This document shows positions 35,789 through 45,901 of a DNA stretch of 64,000 nucleotides, one piece after another. The position numbers and the translations under genes are program-made. Source of the DNA: Chromatium okenii (GTDB lineage Bacteria; Pseudomonadota; Gammaproteobacteria; Chromatiales; Chromatiaceae); assembly GCF_016583745.1 (NCBI RefSeq), contig NZ_NRRQ01000017.1, positions 51,391 to 115,390 on the forward strand. Direction: 5' to 3'. The notes beneath the pieces were generated by a model. The model was not told where the DNA came from, made no database searches, and saw only the letters and a list, made by a program, of their open reading frames with translations. How positions within the stretch are numbered: position 1 is the first letter of the stretch; each line of letters opens with the position of its first letter.

Positions 35789-36756
35789 TGAACGAATTGT
35801 TTGGAGCCCAACTGCTCGATCACTTGCAGAGTGGAATTGTCTTGCTCAATCAGGAGACAAAAATTTGCGCGTGGAATCAGTGGATGACACGCCATACTGC
35901 GCTCGATTTAGAACAGGTTGCTGAACAACCTTTTGCGCAGTTGTTTCCTGAAATTGTCACCACGCGCTTGCAGGATTGTATTCATCAGGCGTTGCATTTC
36001 AAACTGTCTTCCATTCTCACGCCGGGCTTAAATTTGGCGATTTTACCGCTGTATAAAAATCCCAAAACGCCTACGCAACGCTTGGAACAACTCATTTATA
36101 TCACGCCGGTGCCGCGTTATATGCAGATGGCGTGTTTAATTCAAATCCACGATATGACGGCAACCGTGCGGCGAGAACGGCGGCTGCGGGCGCAATCTAC
36201 CAGTTTAATTGCCACAACTTACCGCGATGCGCTCACTGGCGTCGGGAATCGGCGGCGGTTTGATCACGATTTGATGGCGTTTTTTACAGATGCGCGGAGC
36301 AAACAACAGCCGCTGGCGCTATTGATGATTGATATTGATGATTTCAAAGCCTATAACGATCAATTGGGACATTTGCAGGGCGATGAATGTTTAACGCAGG
36401 TGGCGACGGTATTACAAGAAGGATTGCGCCAGCGTGGGGATTCGGTGGCGCGTTATGGCGGTGAAGAATTCGCGTTGTTATTGCCAGATGCAGATGTTGA
36501 TTTGGCTTATAGTATTGCCGAGCGGTTGCGGACGTTAATTGAAACCGCCAATATTCCGCATCCCGCGTCGCGCACGAAACCACACATTACAATTAGCATC
36601 GGTGTGAGTGCTTTAATTCCTGCGCCGCATCAAACAATGAAAACGTTAATTGAACAAGCCGATCAGGCGCTTTATCAAGCGAAAGATGCCGGTCGCAATC
36701 GTTGTTTGTCTTATAACCCACCGCAAACCGACAATCGCATTAAAAAAACGGATTGA
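35788..36756 (+). CDS. PAS-GGDEF diguanylate cyclase
   Basis: This 322-residue protein makes c-di-GMP from two GTP. An N-terminal PAS domain (about 1-130, with SGIVLLNQETKICAWNQWM) leads through a short coiled linker to a GGDEF domain. The GGDEF domain contains DALTGVGNRRRFD, LLMIDIDDFKAYND and the active-site loop YGGEEF, so the cyclase appears active. I see no RxxD inhibitory site immediately ahead of the loop. Its ATG shares a base with the CheC-like stop (TAATG). The position inside a chemosensory operon links receptor signalling to c-di-GMP. Confidence 0.93.
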   Translation: MNELFGAQLLDHLQSGIVLLNQETKICAWNQWMTRHTALDLEQVAEQPFAQLFPEIVTTRLQDCIHQALHFKLSSILTPGLNLAILPLYKNPKTPTQRLEQLIYITPVPRYMQMACLIQIHDMTATVRRERRLRAQSTSLIATTYRDALTGVGNRRRFDHDLMAFFTDARSKQQPLALLMIDIDDFKAYNDQLGHLQGDECLTQVATVLQEGLRQRGDSVARYGGEEFALLLPDADVDLAYSIAERLRTLIETANIPHPASRTKPHITISIGVSALIPAPHQTMKTLIEQADQALYQAKDAGRNRCLSYNPPQTDNRIKKTD

Positions 36757-36764
36757 ATTCACCG

Positions 36765-37643
36765 ATGTGGAAACCAGACCCGTATTCCCCGTCTCGCCCC
36801 GTCCCAGTATTAGCGCCCGCGGAAATGGAGTCTTTGGACGCGGTGCCGCTGTCAGAGGCGGATTTTGAGCGGTTCCGGCGCTTCATTCACGACCGCGCTG
36901 GCATCAGTTTGGCACCGCACAAGCGCCAGATGGTGAGTTCGCGCCTGCAACGGCGGCTGCGCCATCTGGGGCTGCGCAGTTTCAACAGCTATTTGGAACA
37001 TCTCGCAGCACCCGGACAGGATGCCGAGCGCCAGCATCTGGTGGATTTATTGACCACCAACGAAACCTATTTTTATCGGGAACCGGCGCATTTTGAGTTT
37101 TTGCTGCACGACATTGTGCCGGCATATCGCGGGCAATCGTTGCGGGTGTGGAGCGCGGCGTGTTCATCCGGCGAGGAGGTTTACACGCTGGCGATGGTGC
37201 TGTCGGAAGGGCTGGGCATGGGTGACTGGCAGATTTTTGGCTCCGACATCAGCCAGCGGATGGTGGAGGCGGCGCGAGAAGCGGTGTATCCGCTTGACCG
37301 CGCCAAACGGCTGCCGGCGGACTGGCTGGGCAAATACTGTCTCAAAGGCGTGCGCTCGCAAGCGGGAAATCTGTTGATTGATCCGCGCCTGAAAGCGCGG
37401 GTGCATTTGGAGCAACACAATCTCAAACAACCGCTGACCACTGGGCAACGTTTCGACGTGATTTTTTTGCGCAACGTGATGATTTATTTTGATGTCCCCA
37501 CCAAACAGATCGTCATTGACCATCTCAACCGGGCGCTGTATCCGGGCGGTTATTTGTTTTTGAGCCACGTTGAATCGCTGCATTCACTCAAAACCACGCT
37601 CGAGATGGTGCGTCCGTCTGTCTTCCGCAAACCGGTTGATTAA
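36765..37643 (+). CDS. cheR: Chemotaxis methyltransferase CheR
   Basis: CheR methylates receptor glutamates using S-adenosylmethionine. The 292-residue protein has the all-helical N-terminal domain (LSEADFERFRRFIHDRAGIS, HKRQMVSSRLQRRLRHLG), then TNETYFYREPAHFEFL, the SAM site RVWSAACSSGEEVYTLAM and the IFLRNVMIYFD motif. I chose the ATG at 36765; an upstream TTG at 36753 would add four residues. Receptors in this window lack the C-terminal pentapeptide tether, so CheR probably acts without tethering. Confidence 0.96.
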   Translation: MWKPDPYSPSRPVPVLAPAEMESLDAVPLSEADFERFRRFIHDRAGISLAPHKRQMVSSRLQRRLRHLGLRSFNSYLEHLAAPGQDAERQHLVDLLTTNETYFYREPAHFEFLLHDIVPAYRGQSLRVWSAACSSGEEVYTLAMVLSEGLGMGDWQIFGSDISQRMVEAAREAVYPLDRAKRLPADWLGKYCLKGVRSQAGNLLIDPRLKARVHLEQHNLKQPLTTGQRFDVIFLRNVMIYFDVPTKQIVIDHLNRALYPGGYLFLSHVESLHSLKTTLEMVRPSVFRKPVD

Positions 37644-37664
37644 CCACTGAGCAACCACTGCCGC

Positions 37665-38258
37665 ATGTCTCAAAATGTCAAGCAGGTACCCAAACGCTTT
37701 CTCCGTCCCGGCGAGCATTACGTCACCAACGATCCAATCGTTCTCTCCACGCTGCTCGGCTCGTGCGTTGCCGTGTGTTTATACGATCCGGTTGAGCGCG
37801 TGCTGGGCATGAACCATTTTTTGCTGCCGATGCGCAATCCGGCCGGCGGCGCACTGGCGCTGGCATCAGATGCCGGGCGTTATGGGTTATGGGCAATGGA
37901 ATTGCTGATTAACGGCTTGCTCAATCACGGCGCACGGCGCCAAAACCTCCGCGCCAAAGCCTTTGGTGGCGGCAACGTGCTCAACATTCCGCACAGCGCA
38001 CAAGCGCCTCGTCTGCAAATCGGCGCGGCGAATGCGCAATTTGTGCGCCACTTTTTGCACGAGGATCAAATCCCACTGGTGGCCGAAGACCTCGGCGGTG
38101 ATCGCGGTCGCCAAATTTTCTTTGATGGCGCAGATTTTTCGGTCTATTTGCGGCGGATTCCGGCACGTCAAGATCAGCAGATTGTGGTGGCAGAACGGGC
38201 ATATTTGCATCACACCCTCAAGGTGCAGCGGCGTCCGGCACCCGCTGAATTTTTTTAG
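37665..38258 (+). CDS. cheD: Chemoreceptor glutamine deamidase CheD
   Basis: CheD deamidates receptor glutamines and, in clusters with CheC, stimulates its phosphatase. The 197-residue product has the catalytic Cys in LSTLLGSCVAVCLYD (about 28-42) and the His in GMNHFLLP (about 48-55), followed by KAFGGGNVL. Length is normal. It lies between cheR and cheB with gaps of 21 and 15 bases. Confidence 0.95.
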   Translation: MSQNVKQVPKRFLRPGEHYVTNDPIVLSTLLGSCVAVCLYDPVERVLGMNHFLLPMRNPAGGALALASDAGRYGLWAMELLINGLLNHGARRQNLRAKAFGGGNVLNIPHSAQAPRLQIGAANAQFVRHFLHEDQIPLVAEDLGGDRGRQIFFDGADFSVYLRRIPARQDQQIVVAERAYLHHTLKVQRRPAPAEFF

Positions 38259-38273
38259 CAACACAGGTGCAAC

Positions 38274-39392
38274 ATGGCGGTGGTGAAGGTTTTTATCGTT
38301 GATGATTCCGCAGTGATGCGGCAGGTGTTGACCGAACAGCTCAACGGTATTCCGGGCATTGCGGTGATCGGCGCGGCGCGTGATCCGATTTTTGCGCTCG
38401 CGCAGATGGAAAAAGCCTGGCCGGACGTGATCGTGCTCGACATCGAAATGCCGCGCATGGACGGGATTACCTTTCTGCGCCAGCTCATGCGCGATCATCC
38501 GACGCCGGTCATCATCTGCTCGACGCTGACCGAAAAGGGCGCAGAGGTGACGATGCAGGCGATGAATGCTGGCGCGGTGGACATCATCGCCAAGCCAAAA
38601 GTCGGACTGCGGCAATTTTTAGAAGAATCGGTCACGTTGCTGGGCGACGCGATCAAGGGCGCGAGCTGTGCGCGATTAGATCGGTTTGGCGCGGCGCGGC
38701 GGGCAGCGAGTGCTGCGATGCCAGCGACGCCCAAATTGACAGCGGAAGCGGTTGAAGCTGCCCGCAGCAGCAAACCGCTGACGCTGACGACGGAGCGCGT
38801 GATCGCCATCGGCACCTCCACCGGTGGCACGCAGGCGTTGGAATATGTGCTCACGCGCCTGCCGCGCACTGCGCCCGGCATCGTGGTGGTGCAACACATG
38901 CCCGGGCAATTTACCGCTGCGTTCGCCGCCCGTTTGAACGGTTTATGCGAGATTGAAGTGCGCGAAGCCCGCAATGGCGACCGCGTGATCGCTGGGCTGG
39001 CGCTGATTGCGCCGGGCACTGATCACCTGCTGCTGCGGCGCAGCGGGGCGCAATATCGCGTGGAAGTGAAAAACGGCCCGCTGGTCAGTCGCCATCGCCC
39101 GTCAGTCGATGTGCTATTTCGCTCCACCGCGCAGGCGGCGGGTGCGAATGCAATTGGAATTATTATGACGGGCATGGGCGATGACGGCGCTCGCGGCATG
39201 TTGGAAATGCACGACGCCGGCGCATTCACAATTGCGCAAGATGAAGCGACCTGCATTGTGTATGGAATGCCCAAAGAAGCGGTGAAATTAGGTGGCGTTG
39301 ATGCGGTGCTGGGTTTGCCGCAGATTCCCAATATCATTGTGCAAGCGCCCACGCGCCAAAGCCATTTGCGCTTTAATGGGAATAACCAATGA
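38274..39392 (+). CDS. cheB: Chemotaxis methylesterase/glutaminase CheB
   Basis: CheB removes receptor methyl groups when phosphorylated by CheA. The 372-residue protein has a receiver domain (Asp10-Asp11, phosphoacceptor Asp56 in [11 protein letters not shown]), a linker, and an esterase domain. The catalytic Ser is in [12 protein letters not shown], the His in [10 protein letters not shown] and the Asp in [12 protein letters not shown]. It closes the chemosensory operon. Its stop overlaps the ATG of a restriction-modification enzyme as ATGA. Confidence 0.97.
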   Translation: MAVVKVFIVDDSAVMRQVLTEQLNGIPGIAVIGAARDPIFALAQMEKAWPDVIVLDIEMPRMDGITFLRQLMRDHPTPVIICSTLTEKGAEVTMQAMNAGAVDIIAKPKVGLRQFLEESVTLLGDAIKGASCARLDRFGAARRAASAAMPATPKLTAEAVEAARSSKPLTLTTERVIAIGTSTGGTQALEYVLTRLPRTAPGIVVVQHMPGQFTAAFAARLNGLCEIEVREARNGDRVIAGLALIAPGTDHLLLRRSGAQYRVEVKNGPLVSRHRPSVDVLFRSTAQAAGANAIGIIMTGMGDDGARGMLEMHDAGAFTIAQDEATCIVYGMPKEAVKLGGVDAVLGLPQIPNIIVQAPTRQSHLRFNGNNQ

Positions 39393-42300
39393 TCGAATTA
39401 CAAAACTATTGGCGCACATTAGATGATTTACGCCGAATTGCTGGCGCAGAGAATGAAAGCGCACTGCGTCCGGCATTTGAAATGCTTTTGCGCGAATTGG
39501 GTGAACAACAGCACTTGATTGTATATGCTGAATATCCATTCAAAGCGCCCAACGGAGCCAATTTACGCGCCGATGGTGTGTTATTAGATCGCCTGCGTTT
39601 AGTGCATGGCTGGTGGGAAGCGAAAGATGAAAAAGATGATTTAGAAAAAGAAATTGCCGCTAAATTAGCGAAAGGTTATCCCAACGATAACATTATTTTT
39701 GAAGATACCCGCACTGCTATTTTATTGCAGCAAGGTGCAGAAGTAATGCGGTGCGCGGTGACAGATGGCAAAGCGTTGAAACGGTTGCTGGATTGCTTTT
39801 TTAGTTATGAATTGCCAGCGGTGCAGGATTTCCGCATTGCTCGCAGTCAATTCATGGTTGAGTTACCGGGTGTGGCGCGGGCGTTGAAAGAATTGTTAAT
39901 TGCTGCGCACAATCATCATGCTGCTTTTCAAGCGCAAGCAACTCAATTTTTCGCATTGTGCCAACGGGCAATTGGTGAGCGCGTCACCAACGATCATGTG
40001 GATGAAATGCTGATTCAGCATATTCTCACCGATCAAATTTTCCGTGCCGTCTTTCCGAATATCAATTTTCATCAAGAAAATCATTTAGCAGAAGCCATTG
40101 GGCAATTGGAAAAAACGTTTTTGCGCGGTGAAATGCGGATGGCGTTATTAAAACGGTTGGAACCGTATTTTGCTGCAATTCGGCGGACTGCTGCAACTAC
40201 AATCACTTCCGCAGAAAAGCAGGATTTTCTCAAGCAGGTTTACGAAGATTTTTACACCGCTTATAACCCCAAAGATGCAGATCGTTTAGGTGTTGTGTAT
40301 ACGCCCGGTGAAGCGGTGCGGTTCATTATTGCGGGTTGCGATTGGCTGGCACAACAACATTTTAATAAACGCTTGGCGGATCCCGGTTTAGATATTCTTG
40401 ATCCCTGCACCGGAACCGGAACCTTTATCGTCGATTTAATTGATTATCTGCGTGGTGATAAACAGGCATTGATGCGTAAATTTGATGGTGAAATCCACGC
40501 CAACGAGATTTCAATTCTGCCCTATTACATTTCGTGCTTAAACATTGAACAAGCCTACTATGAAGCAACTGAACAATGGCGCGAGTTTAGCGGAGCTTGT
40601 TTTGTCAACACGTTAGATAATTGGGGATTTCAGTTACAACACAAAGGCGCAGTAAATGATTTATTGGGGAGCATTACCAACGAAAATCAATTGCGTATTT
40701 TGAATCAAAATCAGTGTACTATTCCGGTGATTTTAGGCAATCCGCCGTATAACGCCAATCAGAAAAATGCGAATGACAACAATCAAAATTATCTCGCTGA
40801 ATTGGTGGATAAACGGATTAAAGATACCTACATCGCTGAAGGCACGGCACAAAAAACCAAACTCTATGATCCTTATGTGCGGTTTTTACGCTGGGCATCA
40901 GATCGCATTGGTGAGCAAGGAATTGTTGCCTTTATTAGCAATTCTTCTTTTATTGAAGCGAGAGGATTTGATGGGTTTCGTAAAGTGGTCGCGCAGGAAT
41001 TTCAAGAGATTTGGATTGTTGATCTAAAAGGGAATGCCCGCACCAGCGGCGACCGGCGTCGTTGTGAAGGTGGCAATGTATTTGATGATAAAATTCGCGT
41101 TGGCATTGCGCTTTATTTTCTCGTGCGCAATCCGGCATTAACGACTGGCTGTGCTATTCATCATTACGCTGTGAATGACTTTTTAACTGCACTTGACAAG
41201 CGCCGCTGGTTAAGAGGACATCAGTTGCACAAATTAGCAAAAGCTGGTGATTTTCATCGTATTCGCCCTAATAGCAGCAGCAACTGGTTGAATCAACCAC
41301 ACGAAAATTGGAGCAATTGGTTGGCAGTAGCCAGCAAAGAAGGAAAATTGCAGAAAAGTGAAGAAGTGATTTTCAAGCTGTATTCACTGGGTGTGATGAC
41401 AACACGAGATGAGTGGTTGTATAGCCACACACAAGCAAGTGTTAGTGCGCGTTGTAAATACTTTTTTAATCTCTACCGGCAAGAACAAGCGCGATGGAAA
41501 CAACTTGAACAGCCTGAGAACGTTGAAGATTTTGTTAATCGTGACATTAAGTGGACGACTGAATTAACCGCGTATCTTGTTAAGGGAAAAACCTTAACAT
41601 ATCGTTCTAAACGGATTGTGCGCAGTCTTTATCGCCCATTTGTTAAACTCTTTTTATATTACGATAAAATCATCGTACATCGAACATCTCAGCAAACTAA
41701 TATCTTTCCCATTGGACTAACACCTGATAATGTAGCGATTGGCATTTCAGGAATACCGATCACGAAGCCTTTTCAAGTGTTAGCAGTCTCAATACTGCCA
41801 GACCTTCATTTCCTCGAACAACCTAACTTTTTTCCACTCTGGGTTTATGCCGCTGATGGCTCCAAACATGACAACATCACGAATTGGGCATTAACGCAAT
41901 TCCAACAGCATTATGCGAATAATGAAATCACCAAGCGCGATATTTTCAATTACGTTTACGCTGTACTGCACGACCCGCGTTATCGACAGAAATTTGCGCT
42001 CAATCTGAAAGCAGAATTTCCGCGCATTCCGTTTCATCCTGAATTCAAACAATGGGCGGCGATTGGCGCAACGTTAATTCAAGCTCATGCGTATTTTGAA
42101 CAGGTCAAACCGTTTGAATTAAAGCGCGTGGATCACGCAACGGGAACGCCTAAATGTCGCTTAAAAGCCGATAAAGCAGCGGGAATCATTGAAATTGATG
42201 GCGTGACCACGTTAGAAAATATCCCACCGCAAGCATGGCAGTATCAACTCGGCAATCGCTCGGCGCTGGAATGGGTGTTGGATCAGTATAAAGAAAAAAC

Positions 42301-42448
42301 GCCGAAAGATTTAACCATTCGTGAGCATTTCAATACCTATCGCTGTGCCGATCATAAAGAACAGGTGATTGCATTATTGCAGCAGGTGTGTCAAATCAGT
42401 ATCAATACCGTCGCGGCAATTTCCCAATTGGAACAATTGTCGTGGTGA
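39389..42448 (+). CDS. Single-chain restriction-modification enzyme (nuclease-methyltransferase)
   Basis: This 1019-residue fused enzyme has an N-terminal PD-(D/E)xK nuclease domain with Asp62 in LRADGVLLD and the E-x-K pair Glu77/Lys79 in [12 protein letters not shown] helical coupling region (about 150-300) follows. The adenine N6-methyltransferase core has motif [10 protein letters not shown] at about 338 and catalytic motif IV NPPYN at about 451. The C-terminal 500 residues probably hold target recognition. The methylase half resembles type ISP enzymes, but no SF2 helicase domain is present, so it is better described as type IIG-like. The recognition sequence is unknown. It overlaps cheB by four bases, an unexpected partner for a defence gene. 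Confidence 0.88.
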   Translation: MIELQNYWRTLDDLRRIAGAENESALRPAFEMLLRELGEQQHLIVYAEYPFKAPNGANLRADGVLLDRLRLVHGWWEAKDEKDDLEKEIAAKLAKGYPNDNIIFEDTRTAILLQQGAEVMRCAVTDGKALKRLLDCFFSYELPAVQDFRIARSQFMVELPGVARALKELLIAAHNHHAAFQAQATQFFALCQRAIGERVTNDHVDEMLIQHILTDQIFRAVFPNINFHQENHLAEAIGQLEKTFLRGEMRMALLKRLEPYFAAIRRTAATTITSAEKQDFLKQVYEDFYTAYNPKDADRLGVVYTPGEAVRFIIAGCDWLAQQHFNKRLADPGLDILDPCTGTGTFIVDLIDYLRGDKQALMRKFDGEIHANEISILPYYISCLNIEQAYYEATEQWREFSGACFVNTLDNWGFQLQHKGAVNDLLGSITNENQLRILNQNQCTIPVILGNPPYNANQKNANDNNQNYLAELVDKRIKDTYIAEGTAQKTKLYDPYVRFLRWASDRIGEQGIVAFISNSSFIEARGFDGFRKVVAQEFQEIWIVDLKGNARTSGDRRRCEGGNVFDDKIRVGIALYFLVRNPALTTGCAIHHYAVNDFLTALDKRRWLRGHQLHKLAKAGDFHRIRPNSSSNWLNQPHENWSNWLAVASKEGKLQKSEEVIFKLYSLGVMTTRDEWLYSHTQASVSARCKYFFNLYRQEQARWKQLEQPENVEDFVNRDIKWTTELTAYLVKGKTLTYRSKRIVRSLYRPFVKLFLYYDKIIVHRTSQQTNIFPIGLTPDNVAIGISGIPITKPFQVLAVSILPDLHFLEQPNFFPLWVYAADGSKHDNITNWALTQFQQHYANNEITKRDIFNYVYAVLHDPRYRQKFALNLKAEFPRIPFHPEFKQWAAIGATLIQAHAYFEQVKPFELKRVDHATGTPKCRLKADKAAGIIEIDGVTTLENIPPQAWQYQLGNRSALEWVLDQYKEKTPKDLTIREHFNTYRCADHKEQVIALLQQVCQISINTVAAISQLEQLSW

Positions 42449-42494
42449 GATGCGACACACTAACCTCATAATACATTTCTTGAACTAAATAACT

Positions 42495-44222
42495 ATGTAT
42501 CCTGACTATTTCGGTCTTAAAGAAGCGAGCTTTTCAATTGTCCCTGATCCCCAATATCTGTTTCTCAGCAATCAACACCATGAAGCACTTGCGCATTTGT
42601 TATATGGTGCCGAAGATCATTGTGGATTTGTGCTATTAACTGGTGAAGTGGGCACAGGCAAAACCACCATTTGCCGAGCATTTTTGGAACAATTGCCATC
42701 TGGAGTAGAGGTGGCGCTGATTCTAAATCCGATGCAAACCGATGAAGAATTGTTGTTGACGCTGTGTGATGAATTCCAAATTGCGCTGCCGCCACCACCG
42801 CATTCAACAAAAAGTTTAATTGACCAACTCAATCATTATTTGTTGGCAGTACACGCAGCGGAGCGGCGAGCATTATTGGTGATTGATGAAGCGCAAAATC
42901 TGTCATCGCAGGTGTTAGAGCTGATTCGGCTGTTGACCAATTTAGAAACCAATAAACATAAATTATTGCAAATTCTTTTGATTGGGCAGCCGGAATTGCG
43001 CCAGATTTTGGCAACTGAACACATGCGCCAGCTTAATCAGCGTATTACTGCCCGTTATCATTTAATGCCGTTCACGCTGCGTGATACCGGTGATTATATT
43101 CGGCATCGCCTTGCGATTGCTGGAGTTGAACGTCCATTATTTACAAGCGCGGCAATTCGGCATATTCATCGTTATTCCGGGGGAATTCCGCGTTTAATTA
43201 ACATTTTATGTGATCGCGCTTTATTCGGCGTGTATGCCAGTCGTCCCGAACAGGTAACGCCGACGATTGTTGCTAAGGTGGCCGCTGAGGTGCGCGGCAA
43301 TTTGATGCTGCCGCTGCCGCGCCGGCGAGCGGCACATCCGGCGCTGGTGGTGGCGGGGGTGTTTACGTTATCGGTTGGCGCGGGGTGGTGGGGTTATGCG
43401 TGGCTAGATCACGTCACTACTGATCCGCTGACGACGCTCACGCAATTATTGACGCCGCGCACTGCGCCACCGCCGGAGCCGGTTGTGACCGCTGCACCTG
43501 CGCCCGTGCCCGCGCCGCTACCAGAGCCGCCCGCTGAACCGGTGCCGTTGGCAGATGAAAAACCGGCGGAAGTGTTTCCCGTTGCGACGTCGTTTGAACA
43601 GGTGGTGCTGCCGGAGCGAACGGCGTTTCGTGTGCTGTTGCAGCAGTGGGGACGGACGTTCGGCACCACCACTGTTGCACCCTGTACGCGAGTCAAAGCA
43701 CTGGGGCTGAACTGCACTTTGGAGGTTGGGACGGTCGCTAATCTGCGTTATTTCGATTTACCGGCGCTGCTGCGGGTCACGCGGGCAAATGGCAGGCGCG
43801 AGTTTGCGGTGTTGACGGGATTGACCGATAGCGAGGCGACGCTGGCGCTGGAGACGGGAAAGATGCGGCTGCCGGTGGCGGTGTTGGAACAGGAGTGGAC
43901 GGGAAATTACACCTTGGTTTGGCAACCGCCACCGGGTGGGGCGGTGTTGATTGCGGAGGGTGCATCTGATGCCAACATCCAATGGCTGCGGCGAACGCTG
44001 GCGCAGGTGCCTAACTTGCCGCCGCGAGCGGAGATTGCCAACGCCGGATCGCTGTTTGATGCGGAATTAACTGAAACAGTAAAAGCATTTCAACGCTTAC
44101 GGGGCTTGCATCCAGATGGCGTGGTGGGAGTACGGACGTTGATACAGTTGAGTCAGGCAGCGGGTTTGTCGGGCATTCCGCGCCTGACCGCGCCCGCCGT
44201 GAATGGCGGAATGCAGCCATGA
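42495..44222 (+). CDS. exeA: ExeA/GspA-type AAA ATPase with peptidoglycan-binding domain
   Basis: ExeA/GspA works with GspB in placing the type II secretion secretin through peptidoglycan. The 575-residue protein starts MYPDYFGLKEASFSIVPDP, typical of the family. It has Walker A GEVGTGKTT at about 50 and Walker B LLVIDEAQNL near 130, a membrane helix at about 281-304, a Pro/Ala-rich periplasmic linker, and a C-terminal peptidoglycan-binding domain (AFQRLRGLHPDGVVGVRTLI). Other secretion genes are not in the window, so a type IV pilus or other membrane role remains possible. Confidence 0.9.
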   Translation: MYPDYFGLKEASFSIVPDPQYLFLSNQHHEALAHLLYGAEDHCGFVLLTGEVGTGKTTICRAFLEQLPSGVEVALILNPMQTDEELLLTLCDEFQIALPPPPHSTKSLIDQLNHYLLAVHAAERRALLVIDEAQNLSSQVLELIRLLTNLETNKHKLLQILLIGQPELRQILATEHMRQLNQRITARYHLMPFTLRDTGDYIRHRLAIAGVERPLFTSAAIRHIHRYSGGIPRLINILCDRALFGVYASRPEQVTPTIVAKVAAEVRGNLMLPLPRRRAAHPALVVAGVFTLSVGAGWWGYAWLDHVTTDPLTTLTQLLTPRTAPPPEPVVTAAPAPVPAPLPEPPAEPVPLADEKPAEVFPVATSFEQVVLPERTAFRVLLQQWGRTFGTTTVAPCTRVKALGLNCTLEVGTVANLRYFDLPALLRVTRANGRREFAVLTGLTDSEATLALETGKMRLPVAVLEQEWTGNYTLVWQPPPGGAVLIAEGASDANIQWLRRTLAQVPNLPPRAEIANAGSLFDAELTETVKAFQRLRGLHPDGVVGVRTLIQLSQAAGLSGIPRLTAPAVNGGMQP

Positions 44223-44938
44223 GTTACATTCTTGAGGCGCTGAAACGGTCGCAGCAGACGCGAGAACGCCAACAGGTCGTGCATTCGGAACAAGCCACTT
44301 CAGAACCGGCACCGCGTTTAGAACGGGCGCTACATTTGGAACGCGCTCTGCATTTACAGCGTGAGCAACAGTGGACGCCAAAATCGGTTGCGCCGTCGCG
44401 CTGGGACGTGTTGGCGGTGAGCGTGGCGAGTGCGGCGTTGGTGGTGGCGCTGTGGAAAACGCCACTTTTGCCACCGCCGCCCGTGCAGAAAGAGGAGCTG
44501 GCAACGCATCCCGCTGTAGAAATAATCGCGCCACTCAGTCTGCCGGTGGAACTCCCCACGCCAATGAGTCTGCCGGTAGAAAAGGAGAGTTGGGGCGATC
44601 TCATTGCTCCGCCGCCGCCCAAGCCGCGTCCGAGTGTGCCGGTGAGTCCTCGTGAAGAAGTCGCCGCGCCGCCGCCAGCGGTGAAAACGCCGGTGCCGCC
44701 GCCGGTGGTGAAACCAGCGCCCGCACTGCCGCGTCCGGTTGCGCCGGTGCCGGTGGATTATCCCGATCCCAATCTTGATCCGAAGTTGGAGCAGCAACTG
44801 GAAGCGGGCGCGGTGGATGACATGGATATTGAAGCGCCGACGCCAATTCCGCCGGATTTGATTCAAGAAATTGAGGCGTTTAAGCAGCAAGTGAAGCGGG
44901 AACAGGGCGCAAAACCAGCGGGTGTGCTTGATCCGTGA
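44219..44938 (+). CDS. GspB-like protein lacking the usual C-terminal domain
   Basis: This 239-residue protein starts MSYILEALKRSQQTRERQQ, the GspB/ExeB signature. It has one membrane helix at about 60-80 (VLAVSVASAALVVALW) and a long Pro/Val-rich periplasmic linker with repeated (S)LPVE motifs. Beyond that the sequence ends in an acidic helix (PDLIQEIEAFKQQVKREQG) rather than the conserved GspB C-terminal beta domain of about 60 residues that I would expect. Its ATG overlaps the exeA stop (ATGA), so the pairing with ExeA is firm even though the domain is missing. Confidence 0.75.
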   Translation: MSYILEALKRSQQTRERQQVVHSEQATSEPAPRLERALHLERALHLQREQQWTPKSVAPSRWDVLAVSVASAALVVALWKTPLLPPPPVQKEELATHPAVEIIAPLSLPVELPTPMSLPVEKESWGDLIAPPPPKPRPSVPVSPREEVAAPPPAVKTPVPPPVVKPAPALPRPVAPVPVDYPDPNLDPKLEQQLEAGAVDDMDIEAPTPIPPDLIQEIEAFKQQVKREQGAKPAGVLDP

Positions 44939-45082
44939 GTGCTAAGGCGTGCTGGCGCATTCGGTAAATGTCAATGGGATCGCTGTGGCGCTTGCCTTTT
45001 ATTTTCTGACAGATTCTGTATATTGGCGCGTTTATCTGCGGGTCATCCGCGCCGTTCACCGCCTGAACTTTAGGACAACATT

Positions 45083-45343
45083 ATGGTCACGATTCGTTTA
45101 TCGCGTGGGGGTTCTAAAAAGAATCCTTTTTATCAAATCGTCGTTGCCGACATTCGTGCCAAGCGCGATGGTCGTTACATTGAACGTTTAGGGTTTTTCA
45201 ATCCCAATGCGCGTGGTGGTGAGGTTCCGTTGCGCATTGACCGCGAACGCGCCGATCATTGGATTCGTCAGGGCGCACAGCCCACTGATCGCGCCAAACA
45301 GCTCTTGAAACAAGCTGCGCGTGACGCGGCAGCAGCGGCTTAA
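45083..45343 (+). CDS. rpsP: 30S ribosomal protein S16
   Basis: This 86-residue S16 starts [20 protein letters not shown] and contains [14 protein letters not shown], both signatures of the family. It begins the conserved rpsP-rimM-trmD-rplS operon. A TATATT hexamer at 45019-45024 may be its -10 element, but the -35 box is not clear. Confidence 0.98.
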   Translation: MVTIRLSRGGSKKNPFYQIVVADIRAKRDGRYIERLGFFNPNARGGEVPLRIDRERADHWIRQGAQPTDRAKQLLKQAARDAAAAA

Positions 45344-45355
45344 TTCAACCTTCTG

Positions 45356-45865
45356 ATGACCACTCCAGCCCCTCAAACCCGCATCGTTCTCGGCCGCATC
45401 GTGGGCGTTTATGGTCTGAAAGGTTGGGTGAAGGTGTTGTCTGACACCGCCCCGCGTGATGGCATTCTCAGTTATTCGCCGTGGCTGATCGGTGCCCAAG
45501 CGCAGGTGCGCCGAGTGGCAGAACGCAAACTGCACGGAAAAGGAATGATCGTGCGGCTTGACGGCTGCAATGACCGCGACGCTGCTGCGCAATTGGTGGG
45601 CAGCGAAATTGCGGTGCTGCGGGAGCAATTGCCGCCGCCGCAAGCAGATGAGTTTTATTGGATTGATTTGGAAGGTTTGACGGTGGTCACGACCACTGGC
45701 GTCACGCTCGGTGTGGTCGATCATCTGTTTTCGACTGGCGCTAACGATGTGCTGGTCATCAAGGGCGAACGCGAACATCTGCTGCCGTTCGTTTGGGGCG
45801 AGGTTATCAAGGATGTCGATTTTGTCCGCCACCAGATCGAAGTCGCGTGGGACCCTGATTTTTAA
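45356..45865 (+). CDS. rimM: Ribosome maturation factor RimM
   Basis: RimM helps assemble the 30S head and binds S19. The 169-residue protein has the N-terminal VLGRIVGVYGLKGWVKVLS segment and the PRC-barrel C-terminal half with ADEFYWIDLEGLTVV and HLLPFVWGEVIKDVD. It lies 12 bases after rpsP and 36 bases before trmD in the standard order. Confidence 0.97.
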   Translation: MTTPAPQTRIVLGRIVGVYGLKGWVKVLSDTAPRDGILSYSPWLIGAQAQVRRVAERKLHGKGMIVRLDGCNDRDAAAQLVGSEIAVLREQLPPPQADEFYWIDLEGLTVVTTTGVTLGVVDHLFSTGANDVLVIKGEREHLLPFVWGEVIKDVDFVRHQIEVAWDPDF

Positions 45866-45901
45866 CGGCATTTTCCGTCATCTCGGTCACTGATTGTTGC
45901 C

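Noticed and set aside
39389..42448. Full type ISP restriction enzyme
   Set aside because: The methylase half resembles that class, but the expected helicase domain is missing and the protein is about 500 residues too short, so I describe it as type IIG-like.
45866..45901. tRNA or small RNA genes near the ribosomal operon
   Set aside because: I looked for cloverleaf features and conserved T-loop sequence here and across the other intergenic gaps and found none that I could support.
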